This document shows, one piece after another, positions 31,564-40,513 of a stretch of DNA of 64,000 bases (its first letter is position 1; every line of letters starts with the position of its first letter). Under the pieces are notes generated by a model that was not told the DNA's origin, searched no databases, and saw nothing but the letters and a program-made list of their open reading frames with translations. Source of the DNA: Butyrivibrio hungatei NK4A153 (GTDB taxonomy: Bacteria; Bacillota; Clostridia; Lachnospirales; Lachnospiraceae); assembly GCF_000424465.1 (NCBI RefSeq), contig NZ_AUJY01000007.1:62001-126000 (forward strand), given 5' to 3'. Both the position numbers and the translations under genes were made by a program.

Positions 31564-31720
31564 TTCTCTTTCCTTCATCAAAAAAATTAGCTTTCGCCAT
31601 GTAATTATTATATATCCAAAACGGCTCACGGTGGGCTCTTATTAAGAATCCCGCTTTACAAATCCCGTCTCATTTTTCTCGACTTTCAAAAAACTTTTAT
31701 TGTTTCTCAATAAAAAAATA

Positions 31721-31749
31721 TTGCAAATCAAAAAAGAACGTGTTATAAA
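31721..31749 (+). promoter_or_regulatory. Promoter of the DUF2975-HTH-DUF4153 unit
   Basis: Plus strand: -35 TTGCAA (31721-31726), 17-base spacer, -10 TATAAA (31744-31749), about 40 bases before the RBS TTGGAGGA and the ATG at 31790. Confidence 0.6.
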
Positions 31750-31789
31750 AAAATTATACAAGTACTTGGTGAAACAATTGGAGGATAAC

Positions 31790-32266
31790 ATGGATAGTAG
31801 ATTAAATAATTTCGTTAAAGCCATCTTGGATCTTTGCTTTTATTTCGGGCTTGTGGTCATTGTCACAGTTCCTTTTTTCCTAAAGCATGCAGTTAAGCTG
31901 GCAGTCTACACTTTAGGTGAAAGCACAGAATACAGTGCGATCAACGATCACTTCGGATACGCGCTGGTTTCTATCATGATCGCAGGCAGTGCTGCTCTTC
32001 TCATTTTGTACGAACTTCGAAAGATGATGAAAACAGTAACCGATGACAACTGTTTTGTTGATGCGAATGTAAAAAGCCTGTACCGCATGGGAACTTACGC
32101 TTTTATCATAACAGGGATCAAACTTCTTAGATGTTTCGTATACTTCACCCCGGCAGCAGTGGTTATCGCAGGTGTATTTCTTTTCGCCGGACTGTTCAGT
32201 AAAGTCTTGGCAAGGGTCTTTGACAGGGCCGTGAGATACAAGCAGGAAAACGATTTAACCATTTAA
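31790..32266 (+). CDS. DUF2975 family membrane protein
   Basis: 158 residues with four membrane helices: ILDLCFYFGLVVIVTVPFFL, FGYALVSIMIAGSAALLILY, TYAFIITGIKLLRCFVY and AAVVIAGVFLFAGLFSKVLA. In between, DDNCFVDANVKSLYRMGTY is the phrase typical of DUF2975. The start is the ATG at 31790 with TTGGAGGA upstream. DUF2975 genes are regularly paired with a small XRE protein of the YozG type, as here; the pair probably acts as a membrane-tethered regulator. Confidence 0.85.
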   Translation: MDSRLNNFVKAILDLCFYFGLVVIVTVPFFLKHAVKLAVYTLGESTEYSAINDHFGYALVSIMIAGSAALLILYELRKMMKTVTDDNCFVDANVKSLYRMGTYAFIITGIKLLRCFVYFTPAAVVIAGVFLFAGLFSKVLARVFDRAVRYKQENDLTI

Positions 32267-32282
32267 CAGGGCAGGTGAGAAT

Positions 32283-32495
32283 ATGATTGTAATTAACTTA
32301 GATGTAATGATGGCAAAGAGAAAAATGGGACTGACCGAGCTCGCCGGCAAAGTCGGTATCACCCTGGCTAATCTTTCTATCCTAAAAAACAATAAGGCGA
32401 AGGCCGTCAGGCTCGAGACCCTTGATGCAATTTGTAAAGCTTTGGATTGTCAACCGGGAGATATCCTTGAATACGTTGACTCTCAGGAGGAATAA
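32283..32495 (+). CDS. YozG-like XRE transcriptional regulator
   Basis: 70 residues, essentially one XRE helix-turn-helix: VNLDVMMAKRKMGLTELAGKV-type N-terminus, GITLANLSILKNNKAKAVRL as the recognition part, and LDAICKALDCQPGDILEYV. This matches the compact YozG family that always accompanies a DUF2975 membrane protein. GGTGAG precedes the ATG. It ends 4 bases before the start of the DUF4153 gene, so the three genes form one transcription unit. Confidence 0.85.
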   Translation: MIVINLDVMMAKRKMGLTELAGKVGITLANLSILKNNKAKAVRLETLDAICKALDCQPGDILEYVDSQEE

Positions 32496-32499
32496 AAGT

Positions 32500-34095
32500 A
32501 TGGAAACACAAAATAATCAGATGCCGCAGAATAACAATAACGGATATGAATATAATGGACAAACAGGCAATTACACCCCTGTCGGAGCCATGCAACAGCC
32601 CGTAAACCATTTTGCGATTCAAGCTGCTGCCGTTCAAAAAGAAAGCGCTGAACATTTTAAAAAATACGGAATATTATCCGCTATATTCGGCTTAATATAC
32701 AGCATCTGTCTGTATAATAACCACTCAAGCATAACATACCCCGTATTTATGCTCTGCGCTCTGATAATACTCAAACTTGTAAGGGGAAAAGACGGCCTCT
32801 CACTGATAGCCGACTGTAACGGAAAAAAAGGACTCGGAATCTTTTACGTAGTTTCTCTGATGCTTCTTTCCGTACACAGATGCCTTACAACCAGTTTCAC
32901 ATTGGCTTTTTGGGAAAGAACCGCTATCTTCATGCTGTTCTTCAGCTACATAATCTATCTTTATGTAGACACGACAGGATTCAGTATCGGCGAGTGGCTC
33001 ATAGGTCTTTTTTCAACCGTCATAAAACCTTTTGAGCACTTTTCACGCCCGTTCTCAGACTTTGTTGCACATGTCAAGCTCAAGAACAACGATGTTGACA
33101 CAAGTGAGAAAAAGAAAACTATCCGTGCGGTACTCATCGGAATTGCCATCGCAGTGCCTATGCTTCTTGTGATTGTTCCTCTCCTTTGCTCTGCGGATAT
33201 GGTTTTTAAAGATGTACTGACAACCATAAATATCGATTTCAGCATCACTGAAGAAATATATCATACGATAATGATGGTCTTTACTGCAGTTTTTGTCTTC
33301 TGGAGTTCGTATACCATCATCACTTCGATGATTGCAAAAGAACTGAAGATAAAGATCAATGACCTCGGCACAAAGAATCCTGTAATTGCCATTACATTCA
33401 CAGGCATCATCGGCGCTGTTTATGTTCTGTTCTGTATTATTCAGCTTCTTTATCTTTTTAGCGGAAGCGTCGCTCTTCCCGAAGGATATACTTATGCAGA
33501 ATATGCGCACGAAGGTTTCTACCAGCTTTTGACCGTTTGTATCATTAACATCGTTATGGTATCGGTCTGCCAGACCTTTTTCAAAGAATCAAAGGTACTT
33601 ACAGCCCTGCTTACAGCCATAGCCGGATGCACATATATAATGATCGCATCTTCAGCAATGAGAATGGTACTCTACATCGGTGTTTATCACCTGACATTCC
33701 TAAGACTTTTCGTACTCTGGTTCCTTGCCGTACTGTGCTTCTGGCTCGCCTTTCTTATTGCAAGCATGTACATCAAAAACTTCCCTGTATTCAGAGCCGG
33801 AATGGTGACGATAACAATTGCGTTTTTGATATTTATCTACAGTAATCCGGAATACAGGATTGCCAAATACGACATTGAAGCGACAGGCCCGTCAATAAAC
33901 GTGCAGTCTCCCGACGCCTCATATATAAAGTGGTTTCTTTCTTACGATGCGGTTCCGGCGCTTGAAGGAAATGAAGTCTTAATATATGACTACAAGGACG
34001 GCCGCAAAGATTACAAATTTGATGATGAGAAAAAATATACGGGACTTAGAAGATTCAATTTTTCGTATCATATTGCGCAGAAGTATCTGAAATAA
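32500..34095 (+). CDS. DUF4153/DUF4173-like membrane protein
   Basis: 531 residues from the ATG at 32500, which has CAGGAGGAA upstream. An N-terminal Asn/Gln-rich soluble tail (about 60 residues, METQNNQMPQNNNN...) precedes roughly ten to twelve membrane helices, for example LLVIVPLLCSADMVFKDVLT, FTGIIGAVYVLFCIIQLLYL and LFVLWFLAVLCFWLAFLIAS. The motif YLFSGSVALPEGYTYAEYAH with EGFYQLL is the hallmark of DUF4173/DUF4153. A soluble C-terminus ends with YLK. Function unknown; members are often controlled by the adjacent HTH pair. Confidence 0.8.
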   Translation: METQNNQMPQNNNNGYEYNGQTGNYTPVGAMQQPVNHFAIQAAAVQKESAEHFKKYGILSAIFGLIYSICLYNNHSSITYPVFMLCALIILKLVRGKDGLSLIADCNGKKGLGIFYVVSLMLLSVHRCLTTSFTLAFWERTAIFMLFFSYIIYLYVDTTGFSIGEWLIGLFSTVIKPFEHFSRPFSDFVAHVKLKNNDVDTSEKKKTIRAVLIGIAIAVPMLLVIVPLLCSADMVFKDVLTTINIDFSITEEIYHTIMMVFTAVFVFWSSYTIITSMIAKELKIKINDLGTKNPVIAITFTGIIGAVYVLFCIIQLLYLFSGSVALPEGYTYAEYAHEGFYQLLTVCIINIVMVSVCQTFFKESKVLTALLTAIAGCTYIMIASSAMRMVLYIGVYHLTFLRLFVLWFLAVLCFWLAFLIASMYIKNFPVFRAGMVTITIAFLIFIYSNPEYRIAKYDIEATGPSINVQSPDASYIKWFLSYDAVPALEGNEVLIYDYKDGRKDYKFDDEKKYTGLRRFNFSYHIAQKYLK

Positions 34096-34099
34096 ACTT

Positions 34100-34136
34100 T
34101 TCAGGCGGACACCTTTACGTGCCCGCCTGAATTTTT
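34100..34136. terminator. Bidirectional terminator between converging genes
   Basis: TTCAGGCGG..CAC (from 34100) pairs with GTG..CCGCCTGAA (to 34131) and is followed by ATTTTT. It lies between the DUF4153 stop at 34095 and the phosphopantetheinyl transferase stop at 34135. Confidence 0.85.
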
Positions 34137-34818
34137 ACAAAGAAATTTCTTTATACGATACTTCCATATACATTTCCGGAATCCCAGCCTCCTTCGAACA
34201 AACACAGAGACTGTAATTCCCTTCAAATTCATATCTCATAAAATGATATTCACCGGATTCTTCGCCATTTTCGCAAAGCTTATACTCTCCGTCTATTTTT
34301 ACGATTCCAAACTCATCAAGCGGCTTGTAAAGTCCCATCCCGATACATTTTATGTACGCCTCTTTAAGACTCCACATGTCATAAAAGAGCTTTCTCTTTG
34401 CATCATCCGAATCCGAAGCTCTTTTAAGCGCATCTTTTTCTTCCTGTGAAAAAAATCTTTCGGCTATATCAAGTCCTCCGCTCTTATGCTCCTGCACATC
34501 GATTCCGACAGGACTACCGGCGACCGCGCATACCACATAGTCTCCCGAATGTGAGATATTGAAATGAACACCTCTTTTTCCGACTACATGAGGCTTTCCG
34601 TACTTATTCTTTTCCACTCTTATCTCATCTAAAGAAATTCCAAACGCCTTAGTTATCGCATATTTGGATAAAAGAATTCCTGCGAGAGCTCTTTTTTTAT
34701 CCTCAATGAAATGAAATCTCATTATCCTGTCTTTCTGCTCAGGATCTATCTTGGACAAAGCGCATTCAAATTCAGCATCACTTAATTCATTTAGCGCATT
34801 TATAACATATACCTGCAT
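34135..34818 (-). CDS. 4'-phosphopantetheinyl transferase (Sfp-like)
   Basis: 227 residues. Sfp-family transferases move phosphopantetheine from CoA to a serine of carrier proteins in fatty acid, polyketide or nonribosomal peptide synthesis. Visible signatures are VHFNISHSGDYVVCAVAG (CoA and substrate region), VGIDVQEHKSGGLDIAERFF with the Mg-binding G-I-D, and MWSLKEAYIKCIGMGLYKPL (W-S-x-K-E-A-x-x-K). No synthetase cluster lies in the window, so it may serve distant genes or AcpP. It follows the ABC exporter genes on the minus strand with a 6-base gap. Confidence 0.9.
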   Translation of the reverse strand: MQVYVINALNELSDAEFECALSKIDPEQKDRIMRFHFIEDKKRALAGILLSKYAITKAFGISLDEIRVEKNKYGKPHVVGKRGVHFNISHSGDYVVCAVAGSPVGIDVQEHKSGGLDIAERFFSQEEKDALKRASDSDDAKRKLFYDMWSLKEAYIKCIGMGLYKPLDEFGIVKIDGEYKLCENGEESGEYHFMRYEFEGNYSLCVCSKEAGIPEMYMEVSYKEISL

Positions 34819-34824
34819 ATGCGA

Positions 34825-36576
34825 TCACCATTCAGACAAGTACTCCGCTTGCTTTTCTCCCTCGATTATCTTTTTGATCTTTCTTGTAAAGACTGCTCTT
34901 ACAAGGAAACAGATCAAGTTTAATATAACAAACATATAGACAATCGTAAAACCTGAAACCTGAAACGGCATGTAATCGCCTGTTGCAAATGACGTATTTA
35001 TCTGTATTTTTCTCGCCGCATATATGCAAATCGGAATCGATAGGAAAAAGATTATATTCGATACGATCAGGTACGGATCAAGAAGTATACTGTTTATCTT
35101 CTTATTGTCATATCCAAGCAGGTCAAAAATCAGGATGCTCTCCGTGTTTCCGGACAGTCCTATAAATATCGCAAGGAAGATAAGCAGGCACCCTGTTGCA
35201 ACGCCGATGCTCTGGTTTATTATCGCGCTCGCTTTGTTGGAAGTCTGATCTCTTGAAAGCGCCTCCATCTTATCTTCATAGAGAGTGCTTGCGCTCTCAT
35301 CCAATGAAGCATTTGACCAAACACCGTTGTATGCTGCATTATCAACATCCATTAACGCGGCAAGTTTTTCTTTTGAAATGTACATGCTCTTTATGCCGGC
35401 ATTTCTTGCGAGATTCGTCGCTTCGATTTCAACTGCTCTTCCATTAACCTCGATACTTAATTTGTCTCCAACTTTAATGCCATAGTTCTCGGCAAGTTCA
35501 GGATTAAGAACAACGCCCGGTTCGTTTGAAAGGTCGATTTTATTGTGCTTTTTATCATATAGGGAAAAGAGCTCATTATTGCTGTCGGTGCCTATGATGT
35601 TGTAGGATATCTTTTCGCCGTCATGATCGATTGCTGCATTATATCTGAGATAATACGAAATATCACCGGCGCTGTCAGGTGGTACTGTATCTGTGTTTCC
35701 TTCATCTGCAGTACTTTCCTCGACATTTCTTACCTCATCATACTCAGTCACATAGCTGTATTCTCTTCCTTCGCGCTGCGATCCCATAATCTCTCTGCTA
35801 CTTAGAAGAAGTGATACGCTAAGAACAAACATGATTCCAAACGTAACAATCGCAGTGACAAGAAGCAATAACTCACTTATATTCTTCAAAGTAAGCTTGT
35901 ACTTATATCCTCCTTTCATCTTGAAAAAGCCGATGAATTTCTCGACAAATCCGGGTTTACCCGCTGAGCTGTCAGCTTTTTTCATAAGGAGTGCGGCTTC
36001 CTTATTAGCGGATAATGCATATGCAATAAGAGTCACGATATCTATAAACGACGCCCATGCAAATGGATAAATGAAATCCGAAAAGCTTATACCCTTTGAA
36101 AGCGATTCAACCATGTAGGTCTTCTTATATGCAGAAATAAGTATGCTTGAGCCGAAAAAGCCGACAAAAGCTCCGATCATAGCAGTGATCCAAGACACTA
36201 CGGTCAATAAATTGAAAGTCTGTATTGCTATATCCCAGGTTGTAAATCCAAGCGACTGCAAAAGTCCCATCTTTGCCTGATTCTTCTTTATGGTATTTGT
36301 CAAAAAAAGAAATAGTATCAAAAGAAATACAGCGATCATCGCAGATGACATATTTCGAATCAGAACTTTATTGATTTCAAGCGCGTTAATAAACTTGAGC
36401 TCGTTCTCGGCAAGAGCCGATTGATCAAGTTTTCTGTATATATTTAAGTTTTTATCAACAGAAAAGTGAACAAAGTAATGTAGAAAGGATGTACCGATCA
36501 AAAACAACGACAAAATCGCCATCATTGTTTTTTTTGCCAAAAAATCTTTTTTAATATGCTTATATAATAATTTCAT
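34825..36576 (-). CDS. ABC transporter permease, FtsX-like
   Basis: About 583 residues with the MacB/FtsX plan: a first membrane helix near the N-terminus (KTMMAILSLFLIGTSFLHYF), helices around 70-170 including ITAMIGAFVGFFGSSILISA, and a large extracytoplasmic domain (about 270-450). Then come three C-terminal helices: SIGVATGCLLIFLAIFIG, YLIVSNIIFFLSIPICIYAA and GFTIVYMFVILNLICFLVRA. Such permeases export lipids, peptides or drugs, or signal to histidine kinases. I use the ATG at 36576 (MKLLYKH, GGGGGA upstream); the 36594 ATG lacks an RBS. It pairs with the ATPase ending at 36582. Confidence 0.85.
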   Translation of the reverse strand: MKLLYKHIKKDFLAKKTMMAILSLFLIGTSFLHYFVHFSVDKNLNIYRKLDQSALAENELKFINALEINKVLIRNMSSAMIAVFLLILFLFLTNTIKKNQAKMGLLQSLGFTTWDIAIQTFNLLTVVSWITAMIGAFVGFFGSSILISAYKKTYMVESLSKGISFSDFIYPFAWASFIDIVTLIAYALSANKEAALLMKKADSSAGKPGFVEKFIGFFKMKGGYKYKLTLKNISELLLLVTAIVTFGIMFVLSVSLLLSSREIMGSQREGREYSYVTEYDEVRNVEESTADEGNTDTVPPDSAGDISYYLRYNAAIDHDGEKISYNIIGTDSNNELFSLYDKKHNKIDLSNEPGVVLNPELAENYGIKVGDKLSIEVNGRAVEIEATNLARNAGIKSMYISKEKLAALMDVDNAAYNGVWSNASLDESASTLYEDKMEALSRDQTSNKASAIINQSIGVATGCLLIFLAIFIGLSGNTESILIFDLLGYDNKKINSILLDPYLIVSNIIFFLSIPICIYAARKIQINTSFATGDYMPFQVSGFTIVYMFVILNLICFLVRAVFTRKIKKIIEGEKQAEYLSEW

Positions 36577-36581
36577 TGTGC

Positions 36582-37304
36582 TCAAATCCCCCATGCCATC
36601 GCGTCAGGCTCAATGATCTCATCGTTCATATAATCGTTTATGATATTTCCGTCTTCGAGCACCAGCACCCTGTCGGCTGTCTTTGCTATTTCTCTGTTAT
36701 GTGTGGTAAAAAAGATCGTCGTTCCGAATTTCTTTTTTATCTCATGAAGGAGCTTAACGATATTGATGCTGTTATCCTTATCAAGCGCTCCCGTTGCTTC
36801 ATCGCAGAACAAGATCTCAGGATTTTTTGCAACAGCTCTTGCAATGCATACTCTCTGTTGTTCGCCTCCCGAAAGCTTATATGGGTACTCGTCAAGATAC
36901 TTATCTATTCCAAGAAGTGCGCTTAGTTTCTCAATTTCACTCATATCAGTTTTATCATGTTCATAAACATCTCTTTTCTCCGCTCCAAGGAAAATATTCT
37001 CTCTTACAGTGAGATTCGGAAGAAGCATATAGTGCTGGAAAACAAAGCCTATCTTGTCTCTTCTTAAGTTTGCTATCTCTCCCTTTGAAAATCGGGTAAT
37101 ATTTTTTCCGTTATAAAAAACTTCTCCGCTTGAAGGCGTAAGAATCGTTGAAAGAACATTTAAAAGTGTCGACTTTCCGGAGCCGCTATGCCCCAAAACC
37201 GCGATAAAATGGCCTTTTTCAACAGAAAGACTGACTTCGTTAAGTACATTTCGTTCGTCAAATTTCTTTGTTACTGATTTTGCTTCAAGAATTACGCTTC
37301 CCAT
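36582..37304 (-). CDS. ABC transporter ATP-binding protein
   Basis: About 240 residues, the LolD/MacB-type ATPase subunit. Walker A LGHSGSGKSTLL, Q-loop FVFQHYMLLPNLTV, signature LSGGEQQRVCIARA, Walker B EILFCDEATGALD (D-E-A-T) and the switch His in TIFFTTHNREIAK. The start at 37304 has AGAGGAGA six bases upstream; a longer frame to 37343 lacks one. Together with the FtsX-like permease it makes a complete exporter or mechanotransmission complex. It lies just downstream of the flavodoxin/ferredoxin gene. Confidence 0.9.
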   Translation of the reverse strand: MGSVILEAKSVTKKFDERNVLNEVSLSVEKGHFIAVLGHSGSGKSTLLNVLSTILTPSSGEVFYNGKNITRFSKGEIANLRRDKIGFVFQHYMLLPNLTVRENIFLGAEKRDVYEHDKTDMSEIEKLSALLGIDKYLDEYPYKLSGGEQQRVCIARAVAKNPEILFCDEATGALDKDNSINIVKLLHEIKKKFGTTIFFTTHNREIAKTADRVLVLEDGNIINDYMNDEIIEPDAMAWGI

Positions 37305-37376
37305 GACTGTCTCCTCTTTTCCTACTGCTGTCTTTTGTTTCATTAGTGTTGCTGTCTCAATAACATGTTTCTACTT

Positions 37377-38144
37377 TTAGCCGACGTTGAACTTCTCAAA
37401 TGTAGTCTGCTCAACAACCCTGTTTCCCAGAAGTGTAATTGCCTGCGCAGGGCAATGACTGATACATCTGTAGCACATGGTGCACTTGCCCTGCGGCACC
37501 GGTTTACCGCCTGATTGCTGCACAAGATTGTCCATTGGACATTCATTGACGCAAAGTCCACATCCCACGCATGCATCACTTATTTTTAATTTATCCGAAT
37601 ACTTTAAAGTCTTTCCGTAAAACCACAAGCGCTGGCCGAACAAACCTGCAATATGATCGCAAAATCCAAGTCCCTCTTTCGGGTACTTTCCGCTCTTGAT
37701 CTTCGCTACCCATGCTTCAATCTTTTCATCAGCCAGTTTAACTATCTTCTTATTTGCCTCTTCTGTCTTTTTCAAGAGCTTGCTGTCACAAACAGAATCA
37801 GGCATCTTGATCTGCAATCCGCCTGTCACCGTAGCTCCGTAAATCTTAAACAATCTTGCGGTGCAACCTGTACCGTCGCCGCTAAAAGCACCCATGGTAT
37901 TTATGCAAAAGATTCTTTTACCTTCCCAAATGGTGCTGTTATTCCTGATAAAATCTCTCACCATAAGCGGTGCATTGGAAAATTGCGTAGGATAGCCCAC
38001 AACAATATCCGTCTCATTTTTAATTTTTTCAATAACTTGTGGATTTTCAATTGGAAAAGTCCTGCCGTTTTCATCAAGTAACTGCACAAACTTTTCCACA
38101 CAGTGCTTAGAATTGCCTGTTCCGCTTAGATATAAGCCAATCAT
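37377..38144 (-). CDS. EFR1-type flavodoxin/ferredoxin fusion protein
   Basis: 255 residues from the ATG at 38144, preceded by GGGAGGTAGG; a longer frame to 38219 is not needed. The N-terminal flavodoxin part has the FMN-phosphate loop IGLYLSGTGNSKHCV, followed by YPTQFSNAPLMVRDFI and INTMGAFSGDGTG. The C-terminus holds two 4Fe-4S clusters: CVGCGLCVNECPMDNL and CTMCYRCISHCPAQAI. This is the EFRO1/EFR1 family of electron-transfer proteins common in anaerobic Clostridia. Partner unknown. It is spaced 70 bases from the ABC genes and may or may not share their transcript. Confidence 0.85.
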   Translation of the reverse strand: MIGLYLSGTGNSKHCVEKFVQLLDENGRTFPIENPQVIEKIKNETDIVVGYPTQFSNAPLMVRDFIRNNSTIWEGKRIFCINTMGAFSGDGTGCTARLFKIYGATVTGGLQIKMPDSVCDSKLLKKTEEANKKIVKLADEKIEAWVAKIKSGKYPKEGLGFCDHIAGLFGQRLWFYGKTLKYSDKLKISDACVGCGLCVNECPMDNLVQQSGGKPVPQGKCTMCYRCISHCPAQAITLLGNRVVEQTTFEKFNVG

Positions 38145-38221
38145 TCCCCCTACCTCCCTGTTAAAACAACATAAAATATATTTTAGCAGGGTAACGTAGT
38201 GAATTGCAACTCTTTCCATTC

Positions 38222-38255
38222 AAAAAGAGTGCTATCTCGCACTAAGATAACACTC
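38222..38255 (-). terminator. Terminator after the TIGR04076-like gene
   Basis: GAGTG..TATCT and AGATA..CACTC (38227-38255) form a stem on the minus strand followed by T5 (38226-38222), 11 bases past the stop at 38266. Confidence 0.7.
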
Positions 38256-38265
38256 CTCGTATACT

Positions 38266-38520
38266 TTACTCAACACTCTCTATCATAAATTTGACCGTCT
38301 CACCGCAGTCTGTGCACTGGTAAGGACCCGGTCTGAGATTTCCGCCTCTTCTGAAAGCATAGACAAAGGGATAAATTGCATTCATCGCAACCATGCACAC
38401 ATTGTCGCTCTTCTCTTTATCAAGCAGACTTCCTTCGAAGCAGATCACATCACCCTCTTTATACTTTGGGCAATGGCTCTCGATCACGGTAACTTTTACT
38501 TTATTATCTGTATAATTCAT
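38266..38520 (-). CDS. TIGR04076-like small protein
   Basis: 84 residues: KVKVTVIESHCPKYKEGDVI, CMVAMNAIYPFVYAFRRGG and PGPYQCTDCGETVKFMIE. The opening V-x-V-T-V-x-x-x-x-G/C-x-x-x-x-x-G-D, the central A-I-Y-P-F-V-Y-x-F and the C-terminal C-x-x-C are the marks of the TIGR04076 family found in Clostridia, of unknown function and possibly metal-binding. Single gene between the Zn-peptidase terminator and its own terminator. Confidence 0.75.
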   Translation of the reverse strand: MNYTDNKVKVTVIESHCPKYKEGDVICFEGSLLDKEKSDNVCMVAMNAIYPFVYAFRRGGNLRPGPYQCTDCGETVKFMIESVE

Positions 38521-38607
38521 GTCTGTTCCTCCCGGTTAATATTTAGATAATATATAAAAAATCACCATGGCAAATCTGCTTTATACCGATCTGCCATAGT
38601 ACTAATA

Positions 38608-38631
38608 TAAAAACATTTCGCTCGCGAAATG
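38608..38631 (-). terminator. Terminator downstream of the Zn-peptidase gene
   Basis: The stem CATTTCG-CGAAATG (38614-38631) is followed on the minus strand by TTTTTATA. A second GC-rich inverted repeat, CGCTCGCG / CGCGAGCG, overlaps it at 38619-38644. Confidence 0.7.
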
Positions 38632-38692
38632 CTAGCGCGCGAGCGGTAATGCGACGCAATTATATACCATTCCGCAAGCTGCGCATACAATA

Positions 38693-39409
38693 TCAGTCTC
38701 TCCTTCTGCCGTTCAAGAGAACAAGTCTTAAGAGCTGTACTACTGCTGCCGCTGCGCTTGCAACATATGTCATTGCAGCCGCGGAAAGGACTTTTCTTGA
38801 GTCCTTAACTTCCTCGTATCCGAGAATTCCGTACTCTTCAAGCATTACAAGTGCTCTGTGAGAAGCATCAAATTCTACGGGAAGTGTCACAAGCTGGAAC
38901 AAAACAGCTAATGAAAATACCCATATTCCTATTGTGATAAGCGGAGAAAAGCTTACCAACATACCAAGGAAAATAAGTGGGATTCCTGCCTTTGAGCCGA
39001 TATTGGCAGCAGGAACTATAGCTGTCCTTATCTTAAGAGGTACGTAGCCGTAATAATGCTGGCAAACGTGGCCGCACTCATGCGCAGCAACGCCTATTGC
39101 CGCAACACTCGGAGAATTGTATGTCGCATCCGAAAGACGGATAACTTTCGCCTTCGGATCGTAATGATCTGTAAGATTACCACTGACGTGCTGTATCATA
39201 ACATCGGTGATCCCGTTTCTTCTAAGTATCTCAGCAGCAACCTGTGCTCCTGTCATGTTACACATACTGCGGATTCTCTCATATTTTTTGTATACGGATG
39301 AAACCCTGTGGCTTGCGATAAGACACAATATGCCCATTATTATCACAAGAAAATACATTGGATCAAATCCGTATCCATACATCACTCTGCTTCCATAACC
39401 GTAACCCAT
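38693..39409 (-). CDS. Membrane neutral zinc metallopeptidase (YugP-like)
   Basis: 238 residues. Short Gly/Tyr-rich N-terminus (MGYGYGSRVMYGYGFDPMYF), membrane helix FLVIIMGILCLIAS, zinc-binding AIGVAAHECGHVCQHYYGYV (HExxH-type H-E-C-G-H), then helices IPLIFLGMLVSFSPLITIGI and VFSLAVLFQLVTLPVEFDAS. FDASHRALVML with a C-terminal helix completes the PF04298 family (YugP). In Firmicutes this gene commonly sits next to fmt and def, as here (131 bases from fmt). Its protein substrate is unknown. Confidence 0.9.
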   Translation of the reverse strand: MGYGYGSRVMYGYGFDPMYFLVIIMGILCLIASHRVSSVYKKYERIRSMCNMTGAQVAAEILRRNGITDVMIQHVSGNLTDHYDPKAKVIRLSDATYNSPSVAAIGVAAHECGHVCQHYYGYVPLKIRTAIVPAANIGSKAGIPLIFLGMLVSFSPLITIGIWVFSLAVLFQLVTLPVEFDASHRALVMLEEYGILGYEEVKDSRKVLSAAAMTYVASAAAAVVQLLRLVLLNGRRRD

Positions 39410-39539
39410 TTAACTCACCTCCGATTCCGGTATACCATCATCCTATCACTATGCATTGCATCTACTACAGTAACAATCTGCCGTCTACCATAAATGCTTT
39501 GCTCAGATCATATAGACTAATTCTTATTAAATCATATTA

Positions 39540-40511
39540 TCAACGCATCTGGAAACTTGTCCCGATCTCTACTTTATTTCCAAGCAAAAAATCTTTCACA
39601 AGCATCCTCTTTTTACCTTCAAGCTGAACTTCCTTTAAAACCAAAGTTCCCTTTCCCGTTGCAACGCCGATAACTTCTTTTGTGACAAAAGAAACTGTTC
39701 CGGGCTCAGCATTCTTCATAACTTCGGCATTTCCCGCAATTTCTTTTACATTCTTATCATCAATAGCGTCAGCGGTCCAAATCTTGAGCATCTTGCCTTC
39801 AAGACGGGTATAAGCACTTGGCCAAGGATTAAGCCCTCTTACAAGATTCCTTATATCCACAGCGTTCTTATTAAAGTCTATTTTTCCCATGTTCTTGGAG
39901 AGTTTCCCACACTTCGTAGCAAGCTCTTCATCCTGCGGAACAGGTGTAAGCTCGCCTCGCTCTATCTTGGGAAGCGCCTCTACGATAAGCTCCGCGCCAA
40001 GTTCCGACAACTTATCAAACAGACCGCCACCCGTTTCATTGTCGCCAATAGGTATTTCCCTCTGAAGGAGAATATCGCCTGTGTCCATGCCTGCTGCCAT
40101 CTGCATGATCGTGACGCCCGTTGTTTTCTCGCCGTCAATAATTGCCTGCTGGATAGGCGCAGCTCCTCTATACTTGGGAAGAAGCGATGCATGAATATTG
40201 ACGCATCCAAACTTTGGAATATCAAGTATTTCCTGTGAAAGAATCTGTCCAAAAGCTGCAACAACGTATATGTCAGCCTCATAGTTTTTTAAATAAGCAA
40301 CATTTTCGGGAAGCTTTATTCTTTCAGGCTGAAACACAGGGAAACCATGTTTCAGAGCACATGCCTTAACATCCGAAACCTGAAGTTCGCCGCTTCTGCC
40401 CTTTGGCTTATCGGGCTGTGTAACAACCAGAGTTATCTCATGCCCCGCTTCTGCTATTTTTTCCAAAGCGCTCGCCGCAAAATCAGGCGTACCCATAAAA
40501 ATTATTTTCAT
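39540..40511 (-). CDS. fmt: Methionyl-tRNA formyltransferase
   Basis: 323 residues. Uses 10-formyltetrahydrofolate to formylate initiator Met-tRNA. MKIIFMGTPDFAASALEKI and VTQPDKPKGR at the N-terminus, the catalytic FGCVNIHASLLPKYRGAAPI (Asn, His, SLLP loop), QMAAGMDTGDILLQ with the active Asp, and the C-terminal OB-like tRNA-binding domain (VRGLNPWPSAYTRLEGKMLK). It starts 2 bases after the def stop, forming the classical def-fmt pair. Confidence 0.97.
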   Translation of the reverse strand: MKIIFMGTPDFAASALEKIAEAGHEITLVVTQPDKPKGRSGELQVSDVKACALKHGFPVFQPERIKLPENVAYLKNYEADIYVVAAFGQILSQEILDIPKFGCVNIHASLLPKYRGAAPIQQAIIDGEKTTGVTIMQMAAGMDTGDILLQREIPIGDNETGGGLFDKLSELGAELIVEALPKIERGELTPVPQDEELATKCGKLSKNMGKIDFNKNAVDIRNLVRGLNPWPSAYTRLEGKMLKIWTADAIDDKNVKEIAGNAEVMKNAEPGTVSFVTKEVIGVATGKGTLVLKEVQLEGKKRMLVKDFLLGNKVEIGTSFQMR

Positions 40512-40513
40512 AT

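Noticed and set aside
38589-38645. GC-rich palindromes as a possible mobile-element end
   Set aside because: The stem plus T run after the Zn-peptidase gene is explained better as an intrinsic terminator.
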